This document shows, one piece after another, positions 34,955 to 44,246 of a stretch of 64,000 nucleotides of DNA. Each line of letters begins with the position of its first letter. Within the stretch, counting starts at the first letter, position 1. The notes beneath the pieces are model-generated. The model was not told where the DNA came from. It searched no databases and worked only from the letters and a program-made list of their open reading frames with translations. Source of the stretch: Tenericutes bacterium MO-XQ (lineage in GTDB: Bacteria; Bacillota_I; Bacilli_A; Acholeplasmatales; Acholeplasmataceae); the NCBI GenBank assembly GCA_002838185.1, contig CP017948.1:1612001-1676000 (forward strand), in the 5' to 3' direction. The translations under genes and the position numbers were made by a program.

Positions 34955-36414
34955 TGAAAACTTATGTTGATGCATTTTTAACATATGGCATTGATCATCA
35001 GATCATTACTGATTTTGATCGTGCAAAACAAAGCTTATATCAACTTTATCATCTACCTTTAGGAGATTACGAAAAAACCACAAAACCAATTGATGAAGTA
35101 CTAGCTTATCTCTTAGATGCTGCTTATCAACTCAAATTATTTCATCCGAATACAGTTTTAGAAAGAGATGCTTATGAAGCTTATCTTTTTGACTTGATGA
35201 TGCCTGAACCTTCTAAAGTAAAACAAACATTTAAACGGTTATCTGATACTGATAAAGAAAAAGCTTTTTCTTATTTGTATCAGTTATCTAAAGATGTGAA
35301 CTACATTAAAACAAAACGAATTGCTCAAAACATTCACTTTAATTACAATTCACCCTATGGCAATATCGAACTTACTATCAATTTATCAAAACCTGAAAAA
35401 GATCCTAAAGATATCGCAAAAGCACTTGAAGAAACTATCGATGATAAAAAAGGTCCAAAGTGTGTGTTGTGTAAAGAAAATGAACAAAACTATCAAAATG
35501 CCCGTATGAACTTGCGCATTGTTCCTTTAGAACTTGCATCAAGAAAGTGGCATTTCCAATATTCACCCTATCTATATTTTAATGAGCACTCAATCATTTT
35601 AAGTGATACTCACAAACCGATGCACATCAATAAAACTACCTTTAAAGCTTTATTTGACTTTATAGATTTTATGCCAAGTTATTTTGTAGGATCTAATGCT
35701 GATTTACCAATTGTTGGTGGGTCTATATTAAATCATGATCATTATCAATCTGGAAGATATCACTTTCCTATTGAACATGCAAAAGTTATCAAAACATATC
35801 ATGATATCGAGCGCGTTACCATATCTCATTTATATTGGCCATTATCAACAATCAGATTAGCATCTAATGATCGATATCAACTTGAAGAACTTGCTGCTCA
35901 TATTTTATCTTCATGGAAAACATATGAGCATAAGCATCTTGAAATTATCCCTTTTACAACAAAACCACATCAAACGATCACACCTATTGCTAGATATAAA
36001 AATAATACTTATGAACTTGATTTGATTCTTCGAAATAATCGCACAACCAAAGCATATCCTGATGGTATTTTCCATCCTCATCAAGAACACCATCACATTA
36101 AAAAAGAAAATATCGGTTTAATTGAAGCAACAGGACTTGCGATTCTACCTGGAAGATTGAAAGAGGAATTAGCGCATGCTTACTTATACTTAAAAGAAGA
36201 TAAAATACATCCATCTTTACAAAAGCATATCTTATGGTTAAATCAATTAAAAGATCAAAAAATCATCTCTCATAAAGAAGACCTATATCAAGAAGTTGGA
36301 AAGATATTTACACATGTTTTAGAAGATGCTGGAGTATTTAAACTTGATGATTCTGGATTACTTGCATGTGACACATTCATTCAAGATACAATTAAAGCAT
36401 ATAAAAAAATGTGA
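34954..36414 (+). CDS. galT: Galactose-1-phosphate uridylyltransferase, class II
   Basis: The 486-residue enzyme exchanges UMP between UDP-glucose and galactose-1-phosphate. It belongs to the long Gram-positive GalT type, with RKWHFQYSPYLYFNEHSIIL and the active-site histidine run GGSILNHDHYQSGRYHFPIE. CVLC at about 170 may be a metal site. It directly follows galK. The ending DSGLLACDTFIQDTIKAYKK is typical of the family. Confidence 0.94.
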   Translation: MKTYVDAFLTYGIDHQIITDFDRAKQSLYQLYHLPLGDYEKTTKPIDEVLAYLLDAAYQLKLFHPNTVLERDAYEAYLFDLMMPEPSKVKQTFKRLSDTDKEKAFSYLYQLSKDVNYIKTKRIAQNIHFNYNSPYGNIELTINLSKPEKDPKDIAKALEETIDDKKGPKCVLCKENEQNYQNARMNLRIVPLELASRKWHFQYSPYLYFNEHSIILSDTHKPMHINKTTFKALFDFIDFMPSYFVGSNADLPIVGGSILNHDHYQSGRYHFPIEHAKVIKTYHDIERVTISHLYWPLSTIRLASNDRYQLEELAAHILSSWKTYEHKHLEIIPFTTKPHQTITPIARYKNNTYELDLILRNNRTTKAYPDGIFHPHQEHHHIKKENIGLIEATGLAILPGRLKEELAHAYLYLKEDKIHPSLQKHILWLNQLKDQKIISHKEDLYQEVGKIFTHVLEDAGVFKLDDSGLLACDTFIQDTIKAYKKM

Positions 36415-36440
36415 GCACTGATGTGTTCACATTTTTATTT
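36406..36440 (+). terminator. Terminator after galT
   Basis: AAAATGTGAGCAC and GTGTTCACATTTT pair with one G-T around four bases, then T-rich sequence. It overlaps the galT stop codon. Confidence 0.75.
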
Positions 36441-36446
36441 TAAATA

Positions 36447-37304
36447 TTATGATGATTTTTTAACTCTTCTTGCGACATACGCAAACATTTCTGGTCCTGT
36501 ATGAATACCTAATACAGGTGTTAATTCAGATAACTCTAAATTTCTTACACTTAACGAACGTTTTAATATTTCGCCAAGTTCTTGAGCTTTTTCTTTATCT
36601 GATGCATAGTGCACTGTTAAATCAATTAAATCACTACCAAAGTCTTCGATTAAAATATTTTTCATGTTCAATAATGAACGTTTAATACCTAATGCTTTTG
36701 AAGCTGTAACATATACACCTTCATCATTAACTGTGATGACTGGTTTAATGTGAAGTAGATCACCAATGGTTCCTTCTACTTTACCAATACGTCCACCTCT
36801 TCTTAAATACTTAAGAGTCGCAATCGTATAATAAGCTTTTGAGTCTTTATATCTAAGCTCATCTAATGCTTCAATAATCTTTTTCGTTTCGACACCTTTA
36901 TTTACTAAATCCACAGCTTCTCTTACAATGTAACCTTGTTGAGCGCCTAATGTTTTTGTATCATAGTGTGTAATTGCTAAATCTTTTTCTTGTTCGATTT
37001 CAATTCTAAATGCATTAAATGTACCTGATAACCCTGATGAAATATTGATAACAAGTAATGCTTCATAACCTTCTTTTTTTACTTTTTCAAAAATATCGTG
37101 CAAATCACCTGTTTTTGGAAGTGATGTTTTGATATTTTTTTCATCTAAATCTTTGTAAATCTCTTGTGAAGTTATTTCTAGTTGGTCTCTAAAGCTTTCA
37201 TCACCGATGTTGATGATGAGTGGAATAACAAATAGATTCTTTTGCTTTTCAATATACGCTTTTGGTAAATTGCATCCAGAATCTGTTAATATTGCTGTTT
37301 TCAT
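36447..37304 (-). CDS. DegV family fatty-acid-binding protein
   Basis: The 285-residue protein matches DegV/FakB: ILTDSGCNLP at the N-terminus, FRDQLEITSQEIYKDL, NISSGLSGTFNAFRIE near 92 and RRGGRIGK near 168. FakB proteins hold a fatty acid for phosphorylation by FakA and so feed exogenous fatty acids into phospholipids. It is a single gene; fakA is not in the window. Confidence 0.92.
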   Translation of the reverse strand: MKTAILTDSGCNLPKAYIEKQKNLFVIPLIINIGDESFRDQLEITSQEIYKDLDEKNIKTSLPKTGDLHDIFEKVKKEGYEALLVINISSGLSGTFNAFRIEIEQEKDLAITHYDTKTLGAQQGYIVREAVDLVNKGVETKKIIEALDELRYKDSKAYYTIATLKYLRRGGRIGKVEGTIGDLLHIKPVITVNDEGVYVTASKALGIKRSLLNMKNILIEDFGSDLIDLTVHYASDKEKAQELGEILKRSLSVRNLELSELTPVLGIHTGPEMFAYVARRVKKSS

Positions 37305-37417
37305 ATTTATACCTCTATCTTTTATAGTTTTGCTGTTTCATAACTATATGTAAAATAATAACATAATTTTGATGCCAAAGACAGAAATATGAAATAAATT
37401 AAAATACCATTTGAAAA

Positions 37418-38647
37418 TTACGTCTTTTTCACATAAATGAGATTACCGATAAAGATGATAATCATCACACCAGAGAATATCAAAAACATTAAAGACATTG
37501 AGTAATCTGCTAGTAAACCAATCAGTGGTGCAAAAATAACAATAAGCAATGAAGACGTTTGTGATTCTACACTAAGTACCGTAGCTCTCTTATCATTATC
37601 TGTCACATCCCCAATACGCTCAACCATAAGTGGTTTTCTGATATTCATCATAATATATAACATCAAGAACATTAATCCGACGATAATCAATGAGTCCAAA
37701 AAGAAACTTAAAACGCCTATTGCAATCGCTGTAAATAACCAAATGTACGCAATGAGCACACCTGGTTTTCCAATACCTTTAACACGATAAGCATTTCTAC
37801 TTGATATTGCACTCACTAGATAAATGATGGCATAAATAATTCCGATATAAATTTTAGAATGTTCTTCTTCATTAAATTGGCTAAATATCAATACCCCAAA
37901 AGACATTGAAACTAAAATGGGTTGAATATAATCTTTAATGCTCTTAAATGTTGCCTGATATGAAGCAGAATTAAATACTGCATTTCTGACATTTTTTGTC
38001 TTAAATGTATATTTGATATGATCAATATTATGTTCGATGAAAGATTTAAATGAAAATTTGACGTCTCTTTTTTCATTTAGACGATTAGGATAAGATAAAA
38101 TTAATATCAAATCTATAACATATGGAATGATTGCTGCAAGAAATAAAAATCTGATTTCTGGTAAATACAAAACAAGACCAATAGAGACTAAACTTGCAAT
38201 CATTGAACCAATCAAAGAATATGAGCGTGTCAACCCATATATCAATGTCTTCGATGATTTGATATTTTCTTGATCCATATAAGACATAATCATAGATTTA
38301 TGCGTACCTGATCTAAATGCTTCACCTAAAGCAAATAAACTCATTGCAATCACAAATTCGTAGAACTCAGTTGATATAAAAAATAATAAAAATGAAATGA
38401 TATAAAAGATAAAACAAATGACTAGCTCTATTTTCTTACCATATCTATCTGCTATTACCCCTGAAGGAATCTCAAAAATATATATAATTATCTCTTTAAT
38501 CGCAAGCAAAATACCTACTAAAAAAAGATTTAACTCATACGATAAAAAATAGATAATCATGTATGGTTCAAAAAATCTTAAGTTCTTTAATAAGCCATAA
38601 AAGCCAAATTTCGTGATTTGTAGTCTATGCTTTCTTAGATCTTCCAT
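37418..38647 (-). CDS. Major facilitator superfamily transporter
   Basis: The 409-residue protein has about twelve helices, with the MFS loop motif between helices 2 and 3 as SGVIADRYGKKIEL and a related FRSGTHKSMIMSYMD segment near 110. It resembles the uncharacterised MFS group sometimes annotated as multidrug or sugar efflux. No substrate can be given. It lies divergently from the serine operon. Confidence 0.82.
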   Translation of the reverse strand: MEDLRKHRLQITKFGFYGLLKNLRFFEPYMIIYFLSYELNLFLVGILLAIKEIIIYIFEIPSGVIADRYGKKIELVICFIFYIISFLLFFISTEFYEFVIAMSLFALGEAFRSGTHKSMIMSYMDQENIKSSKTLIYGLTRSYSLIGSMIASLVSIGLVLYLPEIRFLFLAAIIPYVIDLILILSYPNRLNEKRDVKFSFKSFIEHNIDHIKYTFKTKNVRNAVFNSASYQATFKSIKDYIQPILVSMSFGVLIFSQFNEEEHSKIYIGIIYAIIYLVSAISSRNAYRVKGIGKPGVLIAYIWLFTAIAIGVLSFFLDSLIIVGLMFLMLYIMMNIRKPLMVERIGDVTDNDKRATVLSVESQTSSLLIVIFAPLIGLLADYSMSLMFLIFSGVMIIIFIGNLIYVKKT

Positions 38648-38710
38648 ATGTATACCTCTTCTATTTAAAATTATTATATCATTTTTTACTGTTTTTTATC
38701 ATAAACGCGG

Positions 38711-38739
38711 TTGTAATAAAAGCGCTTTCATGTTACAAT
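38711..38739 (+). promoter_or_regulatory. Promoter of the DUF1015-serC-serA operon
   Basis: -35 TTGTAA (38711-38716), a 17-base spacer and -10 TACAAT (38734-38739). It leaves a leader of about 125 bases with a small hairpin (TTATCGAA/TTCGATAA, from 38766). No T-box motif is seen. Confidence 0.65.
38717..38730. promoter_or_regulatory. cre-like palindrome within the ser promoter spacer
   Basis: TAAAAGCGCTTTCA matches the CcpA consensus TGNAANCGNWNNCA at all but one defined position on either strand. It fills the space between -35 and -10, where a bound repressor would block RNA polymerase. Confidence 0.4.
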
Positions 38740-38870
38740 GATTTTGGAATTACACTACATTTTTTATCGAAAAAATCGAAACTTCGATAAATGAACAACA
38801 AAATCAAATATATATCTTTAATTAGGTTTTTAAACCAACGATGCCGAAGAGAAAAGAGAGGTTATTTTTT

Positions 38871-40106
38871 ATGCAGTTTAAGTCAAAACCGATTGCCGTA
38901 CAAGACATTCTTTTGCCTAATGATTGGATCAACTATGAGAAATGGTCTGTTGTTGCATGCGACCAGTTTACGAGTCAACCAGAATACTGGGAAGAATTAA
39001 GAGAAAGAATTGGCGATGAGCCTTCTACTTATGATCTTATTCTACCTGAGGTATATTTGGAGTCTATGAGTGATCAAACCATTGAAAAAATCAATGAAAA
39101 AATGTATGAATACATCAATAATGGCATTCTAAAAAATCTTGGACCATCCATGATTTTAGTAGAAAGAAAGACATTATGTGGAAAAACAAGATTAGGTATG
39201 ATGCTAAGCATTGACTTAGAAACATATGATTATCAACCTTTTACAAAACCTTTTATTAGAACTACTGAAAACACAATTATTTCAAGAATACCTCCTAGAG
39301 TAAAAATCAGGAAAGATGCACCACTAGAATTAACACATGTCATGTTACTTGCTAATGATCCAGATAAGCAAATCTTAAAAAACCTTTTTAAAAGAAAAGA
39401 TGAGTTCAATATTGTATACGATTTTGATCTAAATATGCGAGGGGGACATATCAGAGGTTATCAAATAACTGATTGCGAACCCGTAATTAATGATTTTTAC
39501 AGTTTAATCAAAGATCCAGATGATCCAATATTATTTATTGTGGGCGATGGAAATCACTCACTCGCTACTGCTAAGACACATTGGGAAACACTTAAACCAA
39601 CACTATCAAAAAAAGATTTGGAAACTCACCCCTCAAGATATGCTTTAGTTGAAGTTGTAAATATTTATGATGACGGTCTAGAATTTGAAGGCATTAATCG
39701 TGTTTTATTTAATGTTGATGAAAAATTCTTAACAAGTCTTCAAGATGCTATAGATCAAGAAGTTGAGTCGTGGGTATATACTAAAAAAACTGGAAAAATT
39801 CCGTTTTATATGTCAAAGAGTACGGCATTAGCTTATGAACAAATTCAAACGTTTATAGATGATTATTTATCTTACCACCAAGATATGATGATTGATTATA
39901 TTCACGGTGATGAAGAAATGATTGAAATCTGCAATAAAAATGAAGACCGTTTAGGTATTCATATGCCAGTTTTAGATCGAAAAGATTTATTTCCATTTAT
40001 TCAAATGGGTAAAATTCTACCAAGAAAATCTTTTTCTATGGGAAATGCTACTGCAAAAAGATATTATTTAGAAAGTCGATTCATTAAAAAAATGAGTTTA
40101 AAATAG
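38871..40106 (+). CDS. DUF1015 family protein, first gene of the serine operon
   Basis: The 411-residue protein matches DUF1015, with DWINYEKWSVVACDQFTSQPEY near the start and FIVGDGNHSLATAKTHWE near 220. The family has no settled function but is often encoded with serA and serC, as here. The ATG at 38871 has AGAGAGG nine bases upstream; an earlier ATG at 38841 lacks a site. The gene is 12 bases before serC. A role in serine or phosphoserine metabolism is inferred from context. Confidence 0.85.
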   Translation: MQFKSKPIAVQDILLPNDWINYEKWSVVACDQFTSQPEYWEELRERIGDEPSTYDLILPEVYLESMSDQTIEKINEKMYEYINNGILKNLGPSMILVERKTLCGKTRLGMMLSIDLETYDYQPFTKPFIRTTENTIISRIPPRVKIRKDAPLELTHVMLLANDPDKQILKNLFKRKDEFNIVYDFDLNMRGGHIRGYQITDCEPVINDFYSLIKDPDDPILFIVGDGNHSLATAKTHWETLKPTLSKKDLETHPSRYALVEVVNIYDDGLEFEGINRVLFNVDEKFLTSLQDAIDQEVESWVYTKKTGKIPFYMSKSTALAYEQIQTFIDDYLSYHQDMMIDYIHGDEEMIEICNKNEDRLGIHMPVLDRKDLFPFIQMGKILPRKSFSMGNATAKRYYLESRFIKKMSLK

Positions 40107-40118
40107 AAGGGAGAACTT

Positions 40119-41204
40119 ATGAAAAGAGTATTTAATTTTTCAGCTGGTCCAGCTGTATTACCAGAAGCAGTTTTAAAAGAAGCCGCAAATGAAATGCTAG
40201 ATTACAATAACACTGGCATGTCTGTTATGGAAATGAGCCATCGCTCTGCCATGTATAAAAAAATCATCGAGGATGCAGAAAAAGACTTAAGAACTTTAAT
40301 GCATATTCCTGATAACTACAAAGTATTATTCTTACAAGGAGGCGCAACTCTCCAATTTTCAATGATTCCAATGAACTTACTTAAACATGGAGTTGCTGAT
40401 TACATCATCACTGGAGCTTGGGTAAAAAAAGCTTTTAAAGAAACTCAAAAATATGGAAAAGTTAAAGCGATTGCTTCTTCTGAGGATAAAAACTTCTCAT
40501 ACATTCCTGATGTATCTCATTTAGATATATCAGATGATGCTGATTATGTCTACATGTGTGATAACAATACGATTTATGGGACTAAGTTTTATGAACTACC
40601 AAACACTAAAGGTAAAACATTAATTTCAGATGCTTCTTCTTGTATCTTATCAGAACCTGTAGATGTATCTAAATATGGTGTTATTTTTGCAGGAGCTCAA
40701 AAAAATATTGGTCCTGCAGGTACAGTGATTGTTATCATTAGAGAAGATTTGATTAGAGATGATATAAAGGCAGATACACCAATCATGTTAAGATATGACA
40801 TTCATGCTGAAAATGGATCGATGTATAATACACCACCAACATATGGTATTTACATGTGTGGTAAAGTCTTTAAATGGTTACTTGATATGGGTGGCATCGA
40901 AAAAATGCATGAACATAATTTAAAAAAAGCAAACTTATTATATGATTACATCGATCAAAGTAAACTGTTTTATGGGACTGTTGAAAAGAAGTCAAGATCC
41001 ATCATGAACGTATGTTTTAAAACAGATGATGATGCTTTAAATGATTTATTCATCAAAGAAGCAAAAACTCAAGGATTAGAAAACCTAAAAGGACACCGTT
41101 CTGTTGGTGGTATGAGAGCTTCCATTTATAATGCAATGCCTTATGAAGGCGTTAAAGCACTTGTTGATTTTATGGAAGATTTTGAGAAAAAACACGGAAA
41201 GTAG
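40119..41204 (+). CDS. serC: Phosphoserine aminotransferase
   Basis: The 361-residue PLP enzyme converts 3-phosphohydroxypyruvate and glutamate to phosphoserine. It opens with FNFSAGPAVLPEAVL, has GGATLQFSM near residue 73, and the PLP lysine lies in GAQKNIGPAG near 197. RHEIH-type phosphate contacts are replaced by HRSVGGMRASIYNA at the C-terminus, as in the family. It is followed eight bases later by serA. Confidence 0.96.
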   Translation: MKRVFNFSAGPAVLPEAVLKEAANEMLDYNNTGMSVMEMSHRSAMYKKIIEDAEKDLRTLMHIPDNYKVLFLQGGATLQFSMIPMNLLKHGVADYIITGAWVKKAFKETQKYGKVKAIASSEDKNFSYIPDVSHLDISDDADYVYMCDNNTIYGTKFYELPNTKGKTLISDASSCILSEPVDVSKYGVIFAGAQKNIGPAGTVIVIIREDLIRDDIKADTPIMLRYDIHAENGSMYNTPPTYGIYMCGKVFKWLLDMGGIEKMHEHNLKKANLLYDYIDQSKLFYGTVEKKSRSIMNVCFKTDDDALNDLFIKEAKTQGLENLKGHRSVGGMRASIYNAMPYEGVKALVDFMEDFEKKHGK

Positions 41205-41212
41205 GTCTTTAA

Positions 41213-42361
41213 ATGTATAAAATTCATTGTTTAAATAATATTTCAAAAGAAGGTTTAAGCGTTTTATCTAACGATTACACATTAACAGATGATATTAAAG
41301 AAAGTGATGCAGTTTTAGTAAGAAGTTATAATATGCATGAGCTTGATTTAAAAGATCATGTGATCGCGGTTGCTAGAGCTGGTGCTGGAGTTAATAATAT
41401 TCCATTAGATAAATACGCTAACCAAGGTATTGTGGTTTTTAATACACCTGGCGCAAACGCTAATGCTGTTAAAGAATTAACGATTGCGGGTATGTTTTTA
41501 GCAGCAAGAAACTTATATCCAGGTATGAGCTGGGTTAAGGATAACAATCAAGATCCAGACATTCAAAAAAACATGGAAAAAGCAAAAAAAGCTTATGCAG
41601 GAACAGAAATCCTTAACAAAACCATTGGAATCATTGGATTAGGTTCTATTGGTATCATGCTTGCAAACACATGCGCAAAAATGGGTATGAAAGTTTTAGG
41701 AACGAAGCGAAACTTAGAAACCCTAAAAGATTTAGATTTTCATCATAATGTTACTTTAGTTAAAACTAAAGAAGAAATTTATGAAAAAGCTGATTATATA
41801 AGTATCAATGTACCACTTAATGATCATACTAAACATTTAATCGATAAAAAAGCATTCGATCAAATGAAAGATGGTGTGATCATTCTAAACTTTGCTAGAG
41901 ACAAATTAGTCAATGATGACGATTTAGAAGCTGCCATTAAACATGGTAAAGTAAGAGCTTATGTTACAGATTTTCCAAATCAAAAAACTGCTCAAATGGA
42001 AAAAGTCATCGCATTCCCACATTTAGGTGCATCAACTGAGGAAGCTGAAACCAATTGTGCAATTATGGCTTCAACGGAAATTTCAAAGTTCATCGAAACT
42101 GGAGCTATCAAACATAGTGTTAATTATCCTGACATTTTCGTGGAAAATAAAAAAACACAATATCGTTATGTGATATTGTGCAAGGTTAAACAAAAAGATC
42201 ATCAAGCTTATACTAAAGAAATCATTTCACTATTTGAAGATATCGAGCATGTTTATCAAGCTTATAATGATCACTATGGTGTCGTTATCGTTGATTCTAA
42301 TAAAGAAGCTATAACTGATTTAGATCAAATTTCATTTGTTACAAAAGTTAGAGTGATCTAA
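41213..42361 (+). CDS. serA: D-3-phosphoglycerate dehydrogenase
   Basis: The 382-residue enzyme oxidises 3-phosphoglycerate with NAD, the first step to serine. The nucleotide-binding motif is IGIIGLGSIGIMLA near 140, followed by VPLNDHTKHLI, LNFARDKLVND (catalytic Arg) and FPHLGASTEEAE (catalytic His). The C-terminal 60 residues (YRYVILCKVKQKDH onward) resemble a short ACT-like tail, so feedback control is possible but uncertain. A separate phosphoserine phosphatase is not visible here. Confidence 0.95.
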   Translation: MYKIHCLNNISKEGLSVLSNDYTLTDDIKESDAVLVRSYNMHELDLKDHVIAVARAGAGVNNIPLDKYANQGIVVFNTPGANANAVKELTIAGMFLAARNLYPGMSWVKDNNQDPDIQKNMEKAKKAYAGTEILNKTIGIIGLGSIGIMLANTCAKMGMKVLGTKRNLETLKDLDFHHNVTLVKTKEEIYEKADYISINVPLNDHTKHLIDKKAFDQMKDGVIILNFARDKLVNDDDLEAAIKHGKVRAYVTDFPNQKTAQMEKVIAFPHLGASTEEAETNCAIMASTEISKFIETGAIKHSVNYPDIFVENKKTQYRYVILCKVKQKDHQAYTKEIISLFEDIEHVYQAYNDHYGVVIVDSNKEAITDLDQISFVTKVRVI

Positions 42362-42392
42362 AAAAATATCCTTGATGTCAAGGATATTTAAT
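42361..42392. terminator. Bidirectional terminator between serA and the M20 gene
   Basis: AAATATCCTTGA and TCAAGGATATTT are perfect arms around TG, flanked by A and T runs. Confidence 0.75.
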
Positions 42393-43512
42393 CAATTAAC
42401 TGATAAGCTTTAGCAATGGTGATATATAACTCTACACCTCTTGCTAATACTTCATCTTTAAAATTAAAATAACAACTATGAAGCGGATGTACATACCCCT
42501 TCTCCTCGTTACGAGTACCTAGCATGGTAAACATGCCGGGTACTTTTTCTTGATAGAAGGCAAAATCCTCAGATGCCATCAATGGTTTAATATATTCATA
42601 ATTGTCATCTAGATGTTTCTCGATAAACTCAACCATATCAGCATCGTTATTTACAACTGGATATAGTTCCATTAAGTCAGATGAGATTTCTACTTGAAAT
42701 GATAATTTTATACCACTAATCACATCTTCAATTCTTTTTTTCATTAAGTAGAAAACTTCATGTTTAAAAGCTCTCATCGTTCCCGTAATTTCTACGTCTT
42801 GAGCAATGATGTTTCTTGCTTCTCCACCATGAACTGTACCGACTGTGATGACACCTTGTTCAAACGGATCCACATTTCTTGAGATAATCGTATGAAGTTG
42901 TGATATTAAATGACTAGATGCAAGAATTGCATCATTACCATCATGTGGAGATGCTCCATGCGCTGATTTTCCAGATATTTTTATATTGAATTCTAAGTTT
43001 CTTGCCATCATTGGCCCTTTAACTAATCCGTATACGCCTTCTTTTAAATTGGGATAAAGGTGTATACCAAATATTTTTTGTACCTTAAATTTTTCTAAAA
43101 ACCCTTCTTCTATAATGACTTTTGCCCCACCAGGGTACTCTTCAGCAGGCTGAAATATTAAAACAATAGAATCATTAATTAATGTTTGATCTTTGAGATA
43201 ATATGCAAACCCTAAAAGCATTGCCATATGTCCATCATGTCCACATGCATGCATCTTACCAATATGTGTCGATGGATAAGGGTAATCTGATTTTTCTAAC
43301 ACAGGAAGTGCATCCATATCTGATCTAAATGCGATTGATGTTTCTTTTTTGCCTTTTTTATAGGCAATCCATCCAGTAAATGCAGTTTGATAAATCTCAT
43401 AACCCATAGATTCAAGTTCTTTTTTGATATAAGCGCTTGTTTTAAATAAATCAAATGATATTTCTGGTATTTGATGTAGATCTCTTCTATATTTTTTTAG
43501 TCTTTCAATCAT
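42388..43512 (-). CDS. M20 family amidohydrolase
   Basis: The 374-residue metal-dependent hydrolase cleaves an N-acyl or N-carbamoyl amino-acid-like amide. Metal ligands are in HACGHDGHMAMLLGFA (about 88), the catalytic Glu in QPAEEYPGGAK (about 123) and a late His in PLHSCYFNF. The dimerisation domain opens HGASPHDGNDAI. It is closest to hippurate/IAA-amino-acid or N-acetyldiaminopimelate hydrolases. AGAGGTG precedes the ATG. Confidence 0.9.
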   Translation of the reverse strand: MIERLKKYRRDLHQIPEISFDLFKTSAYIKKELESMGYEIYQTAFTGWIAYKKGKKETSIAFRSDMDALPVLEKSDYPYPSTHIGKMHACGHDGHMAMLLGFAYYLKDQTLINDSIVLIFQPAEEYPGGAKVIIEEGFLEKFKVQKIFGIHLYPNLKEGVYGLVKGPMMARNLEFNIKISGKSAHGASPHDGNDAILASSHLISQLHTIISRNVDPFEQGVITVGTVHGGEARNIIAQDVEITGTMRAFKHEVFYLMKKRIEDVISGIKLSFQVEISSDLMELYPVVNNDADMVEFIEKHLDDNYEYIKPLMASEDFAFYQEKVPGMFTMLGTRNEEKGYVHPLHSCYFNFKDEVLARGVELYITIAKAYQLID

Positions 43513-43574
43513 AAGAACACCTCTTTGTAACTAGATATATCTATCATATCATAAAAAATAATGATGAATACGAT

Positions 43575-44198
43575 TTATTTTGTTCCAAATAAACGATCTC
43601 CTGCATCACCAAGGCCAGGTACAATATATGCATGATCATTAAGTTTTTCATCTAAATTGATTAAATAAATATCAATATTTGGATATTTATCTAGTATTCT
43701 TTGAACACCTTGTTCAACCCCTATTATAGATAAAACAGTGATATCTGAAACTTTTTGTTCTTTTAAATAATCAATTGTTTTTAACACACTCCCACCTGTT
43801 GCTAGTAATGGATCCAAAATAAAACATTTACACTCACTAATGTTGTTTGGATATTTTGCATAGTATACTTTAGGCTCCAAAGTTTGAGGATCTCTATACA
43901 TTCCCACATGTGCAACTTTTGAACTAGGAATTAGATTTTGAATACCTTGAGTCATCCCTAGTCCAGCTCTAAGAATCGGCACTAAAACTATATTATCTTT
44001 CAGTTGAAATCCTTTTGTTTTTGCTATAGGAGTCTCAATATCAATGCTAAACAATTCAAAATCACGACTAATCTCATAAACCATTAAAGCACTCAACTCT
44101 TCAACAACTTCTCTAAACATTTTCGTCCCACAATTTTTATCTCTAATAATACTCATTTTATGCTTCATCAATGGATGTTTAAATACATGTAAACTCAT
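43575..44198 (-). CDS. upp: Uracil phosphoribosyltransferase
   Basis: The 207-residue enzyme makes UMP from uracil and PRPP. It has HPLMKHKMSIIRDKNCGTKMFRE at the start, VPILRAGLGM near 73, the PRPP-binding DPLLATGGSVLKTI near 130 and the uracil-binding YIVPGLGDAGDRLFGT at the end. AAGGAAG precedes the ATG. It lies after the carbamate-kinase operon terminator, so it is probably a separate transcript. Confidence 0.96.
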   Translation of the reverse strand: MSLHVFKHPLMKHKMSIIRDKNCGTKMFREVVEELSALMVYEISRDFELFSIDIETPIAKTKGFQLKDNIVLVPILRAGLGMTQGIQNLIPSSKVAHVGMYRDPQTLEPKVYYAKYPNNISECKCFILDPLLATGGSVLKTIDYLKEQKVSDITVLSIIGVEQGVQRILDKYPNIDIYLINLDEKLNDHAYIVPGLGDAGDRLFGTK

Positions 44199-44221
44199 TT
44201 TTATCTTCCTTTCAATAGTAC

Positions 44222-44246
44222 AAAAAGGCGTTATTACGCCTTTTTT
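44222..44246 (-). terminator. Terminator of the carbamoyl-transfer operon
   Basis: GGCGT-TATT-ACGCC hairpin flanked by A and T runs, directly after the arcC stop codon. Confidence 0.8.

Noticed and set aside
38740..38870. Possible serine T-box or riboswitch in the ser operon leader
   Set aside because: No T-box sequence (GGTGG type) and no known riboswitch core is visible; only small hairpins.
38791..39000. 69-codon frame overlapping the start of the DUF1015 gene
   Set aside because: No ribosome site and most of it overlaps the real gene in another frame; a leader peptide role cannot be supported.
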